From contig NZ_JACRSN010000007.1 of the NCBI RefSeq assembly GCF_014384705.1, positions 62,001-126,000 of the forward strand: 64,000 nucleotides of DNA, read 5' to 3'. Of the stretch, positions 61,997 through 64,000 are shown piece by piece. A program made the translations under genes and the position numbers. Source of the DNA: Yeguia hominis (GTDB taxonomy: Bacteria; Bacillota; Clostridia; Oscillospirales; Acutalibacteraceae). The notes beneath the pieces were generated by a model. The model was not told the DNA's origin and searched no databases. It saw nothing but the letters and a program-made list of their open reading frames with translations. Every line of letters begins with the position of its first letter. Positions within the stretch are counted from its first letter, which is position 1.

Positions 61997-63018
61997 AAAA
62001 GCTGCTGGAAACCCTGTATATCACGACTCCGGAGAGCTACCTATTTGAGCGAAATGGAAATATCTGCATTTCCATCGGCGGCACAGAAAAGGCCTCTGTT
62101 CCCATCTCCCAGGTAAGCTCCATTGTTCTGTTCGGGAAAAATACACTTTCCACAGCGCTGCTGTCTTTCTGCTCAAAAAACGATGTGACCATTACTTTTC
62201 TCAGCGAAAACGGCTTTTTTCTGGGACGAGTATGCGGCCCGGTCAGCGGAAATGTGTTGCTGCGAAAGCGACAATATGAAAGCCTGGCGGATGCAGATTT
62301 TGCAAGCCGATTTGTCAGAGATCTATTGTTTTGCAAGATCCGAAACAGCAAGGCCGTGCTGATGCGGCACGCCCGTTCCGCCTCTGATGCATCGGTAAGG
62401 CACGCCCTCTCTGATGCCGTGTCCGCCTTGACTGACATCGCTCAAAAGTTGGATTCCTGCACGGACATCGATGCCATGCGAGGACTGGAGGGTGCTGCAG
62501 CATCGGTCTATTTCTCCCAGTTTGACGAATTACTCTCCAGTCCAAAGGGGTATCGTTTCACTGTGAGAAGCCGACGACCTCCAATGAACGAAGTCAACGC
62601 GGTGCTATCCTTTGTCTATACACTGCTGGCCCATGATGTTCGTTCTTCTATGGAGGCCGTGGGGCTGGATCCCGCCGCCGGATACCTGCACACACTCCGT
62701 CCGGGACGTCCATCCTTCGCCCTGGATTTGATGGAAGAACTTCGGGCCGCGCTCTGTGACCGGATGGTCATTTCGATGTTTAACAAGGACCAATTTCAGG
62801 CGCAGGATTTCAGCACGGACTTTGAGGCCGTGTACCTCAGTGAGAGAGGACGGCGAAAGGTTCTGGAACAATGGCGCAATAGAAAACGGGAGTCCATCCA
62901 GCACCCGTTTTTAAAGGAAAAAATCCCCATTGGGATGATCCCTTATGCACAATCCATGCTGTTCGCCCGTGTTCTGCGTGGAGATCTGGATCGATACCCA
63001 CCGTTTATGTGGAGGTAA
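61993..63018 (+). CDS. cas1: CRISPR integrase Cas1 (type I-C)
   Basis: 341 residues. KKLLETLYITTPESYLFERN and SISQVSSIVLFG-like strands open the protein. The metal-binding residues lie in RPPMNEVNAVLSF (Glu) and LHTLRPGRPSFALDLMEELR (His, Asp). It integrates new spacers with Cas2. Translationally coupled to cas4. Confidence 0.97.
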   Translation: MKKLLETLYITTPESYLFERNGNICISIGGTEKASVPISQVSSIVLFGKNTLSTALLSFCSKNDVTITFLSENGFFLGRVCGPVSGNVLLRKRQYESLADADFASRFVRDLLFCKIRNSKAVLMRHARSASDASVRHALSDAVSALTDIAQKLDSCTDIDAMRGLEGAAASVYFSQFDELLSSPKGYRFTVRSRRPPMNEVNAVLSFVYTLLAHDVRSSMEAVGLDPAAGYLHTLRPGRPSFALDLMEELRAALCDRMVISMFNKDQFQAQDFSTDFEAVYLSERGRRKVLEQWRNRKRESIQHPFLKEKIPIGMIPYAQSMLFARVLRGDLDRYPPFMWR

Positions 63019-63024
63019 TGGCGT

Positions 63025-63315
63025 ATGATGCTGGTCGTAACCTATGATGTGGATACATCGAATACCGCCGGACAGAAGCGTCTGCGTAAGGTCGCAAAGA
63101 TTTGTGAGCGCCACGGGATGCGCGTGCAAAACTCTGTATTTGAGGTGCTTGTGGATGCAGCGCAACTGGTTTCTTTGAAGAATGAGCTGAAAAAAGCCAT
63201 TGATATGACACAGGATTCCGTTCGGTTCTATCGATTGGGCAACTCCTATGAAAATCGTATCGAAACCATGGGTAAAAAGCCTCTCGTAGAAGCCGGAAGC
63301 CCACTAATTTTTTAG
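63025..63315 (+). CDS. cas2: Cas2
   Basis: 96 residues with GGAGG overlapping the cas1 end. MLVVTYDVDTSNTAGQKRLR, ERHGMRVQNSVFEVLVD and SVRFYRLGN are typical. It bridges the Cas1 dimers during spacer integration. Last gene before the array leader. Confidence 0.97.
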   Translation: MMLVVTYDVDTSNTAGQKRLRKVAKICERHGMRVQNSVFEVLVDAAQLVSLKNELKKAIDMTQDSVRFYRLGNSYENRIETMGKKPLVEAGSPLIF

Positions 63316-63484
63316 CGCCGCCCTCTCCCAAACACAATTTCACGGGAGATTGGCGCAAATGTTCTCAGCGATTCACGCAGTTTTTCGTGGCACCATCCGG
63401 TTGTGCGGAAAAGTTCCGAGAAAAGCCGTGTGATTTTTGGGGAATTCGCCGCAAAAGCTGACACTGATTTTGTGATGAATTGCC
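63316..63484 (+). promoter_or_regulatory. CRISPR leader
   Basis: 169 nt between cas2 and the first repeat, without a gene. The repeat's AGTAGAAAT end, which becomes the crRNA 5' tag, faces away from this side, so the array is transcribed from here. I see no clear -35/-10 pair. Confidence 0.65.
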
Positions 63485-64000
63485 GTCGCCCCTCACGCAG
63501 GGGCGTGAGTAGAAATCCATCCGGATAGATTTTATATCGCGTATTGTACGTCGCCCCTCACGCAGGGGCGTGAGTAGAAATAAGGCCAAGCCGCCTGCGG
63601 CGGCGCTGCGCGGCGTCGCCCCTCACGCAGGGGCGTGAGTAGAAATCCCAATTTTTCGCGCTTCTTGCGCGAAAAATCCCGTCGCCCCTCACGCAGGGGC
63701 GTGAGTAGAAATTACCAGGCTGGCGCACTCCGGCCACACAAAACGCGTCGCCCCTCACGCAGGGGCGTGAGTAGAAATAGCCAAAAGTCAAGGCCAAGCC
63801 GCTTTGCGGCGCTGGTCGCCCCTCACGCAGGGGCGTGAGTAGAAATTTGTGCAATTGGGGGCCTATCGGGCTGGTTCGCCCGTCGCCCCTCACGCAGGGG
63901 CGTGAGTAGAAATTTACTTTCTCTCACGCTCATGCGCTGCTTGAGCCGGTCGCCCCTCACGCAGGGGCGTGAGTAGAAATTTGTGAAGGCCGCGCCGTGC
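63485..64000 (+). CRISPR. Type I-C CRISPR array, eight identical repeats, continues past the window
   Basis: Eight identical 32-nt repeats start at 63485, 63550, 63615, 63681, 63747, 63815, 63882 and 63949. Each has a CGCCCCT/AGGGGCG 7-bp stem and ends GTAGAAAT. The seven complete spacers are 33, 33, 34, 34, 36, 35 and 35 nt; an eighth is cut by the window end. The spacers all differ. Full conservation of the repeats and a complete cas set suggest an active system. Confidence 0.98.

Noticed and set aside
63558..63893. Frame with repeated YSRPCVRGD
   Set aside because: It is the translation of CRISPR repeats and spacers.

Overview
The window looks like a chromosome segment of a Clostridia-type Firmicute, probably a gut Oscillospiraceae/Ruminococcaceae-like bacterium. 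The signs are strong Shine-Dalgarno sites, a PdxR/PdxST vitamin B6 locus, a Sec-secreted WapA-like Rhs protein instead of a type VI secretion Rhs, Firmicute-style large serine recombinase remnants and a type I-C CRISPR-Cas locus. This placement is inferred from gene families only. Layout: (1) 1-13.3 kb is ordinary chromosome: divergent pdxR / pdxST with an inverted-repeat operator, an AEC-family carrier, an unknown surface protein, a LacI-family regulator, a TIGR01212-type radical SAM protein, a heterodimeric ABC exporter and an oligopeptide-type binding lipoprotein. (2) 13.4-16 kb is an integration boundary: an initiator tRNA-Met whose 3' end encodes, on the other strand, the last residues of a broken large serine recombinase. 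The recombinase is split by an ECF sigma/anti-sigma pair that carries its own ECF-type promoter. (3) 16.1-52.3 kb is the main attraction: one complete Rhs/YD-repeat surface protein (2133 aa, signal peptide, DNRLRE-like domain, YD repeats, Rhs core, variable C-terminal tip) with its immunity gene. Behind it, in the same orientation, lie about a dozen orphan cassettes. Each cassette is a 5'-truncated copy of the Rhs core, a different AT-rich toxin tip and one or two immunity-like genes. Recognisable tips include two AHH nucleases, a GIY-YIG nuclease, a pretoxin-HINT tip, toxin-37-like tips and a three-member family I cannot name. Nearly every cassette boundary carries a hairpin. Seven boundaries share one hairpin family with compensatory base changes, joined to the core at exactly the same base. 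I propose this is a silent archive of toxin-immunity tips that can be recombined onto the single expressed Rhs gene, with a structured, non-coding junction element as its unusual feature. (4) 52.3-55.4 kb is a graveyard of inverted cassette remnants, a truncated group II intron reverse transcriptase and degenerate sequence. (5) 55.5-64 kb is a complete type I-C CRISPR-Cas system (cas3, then cas5-cas8c-cas7-cas4-cas1-cas2) and an array of eight identical 32-nt repeats that runs off the end of the window.
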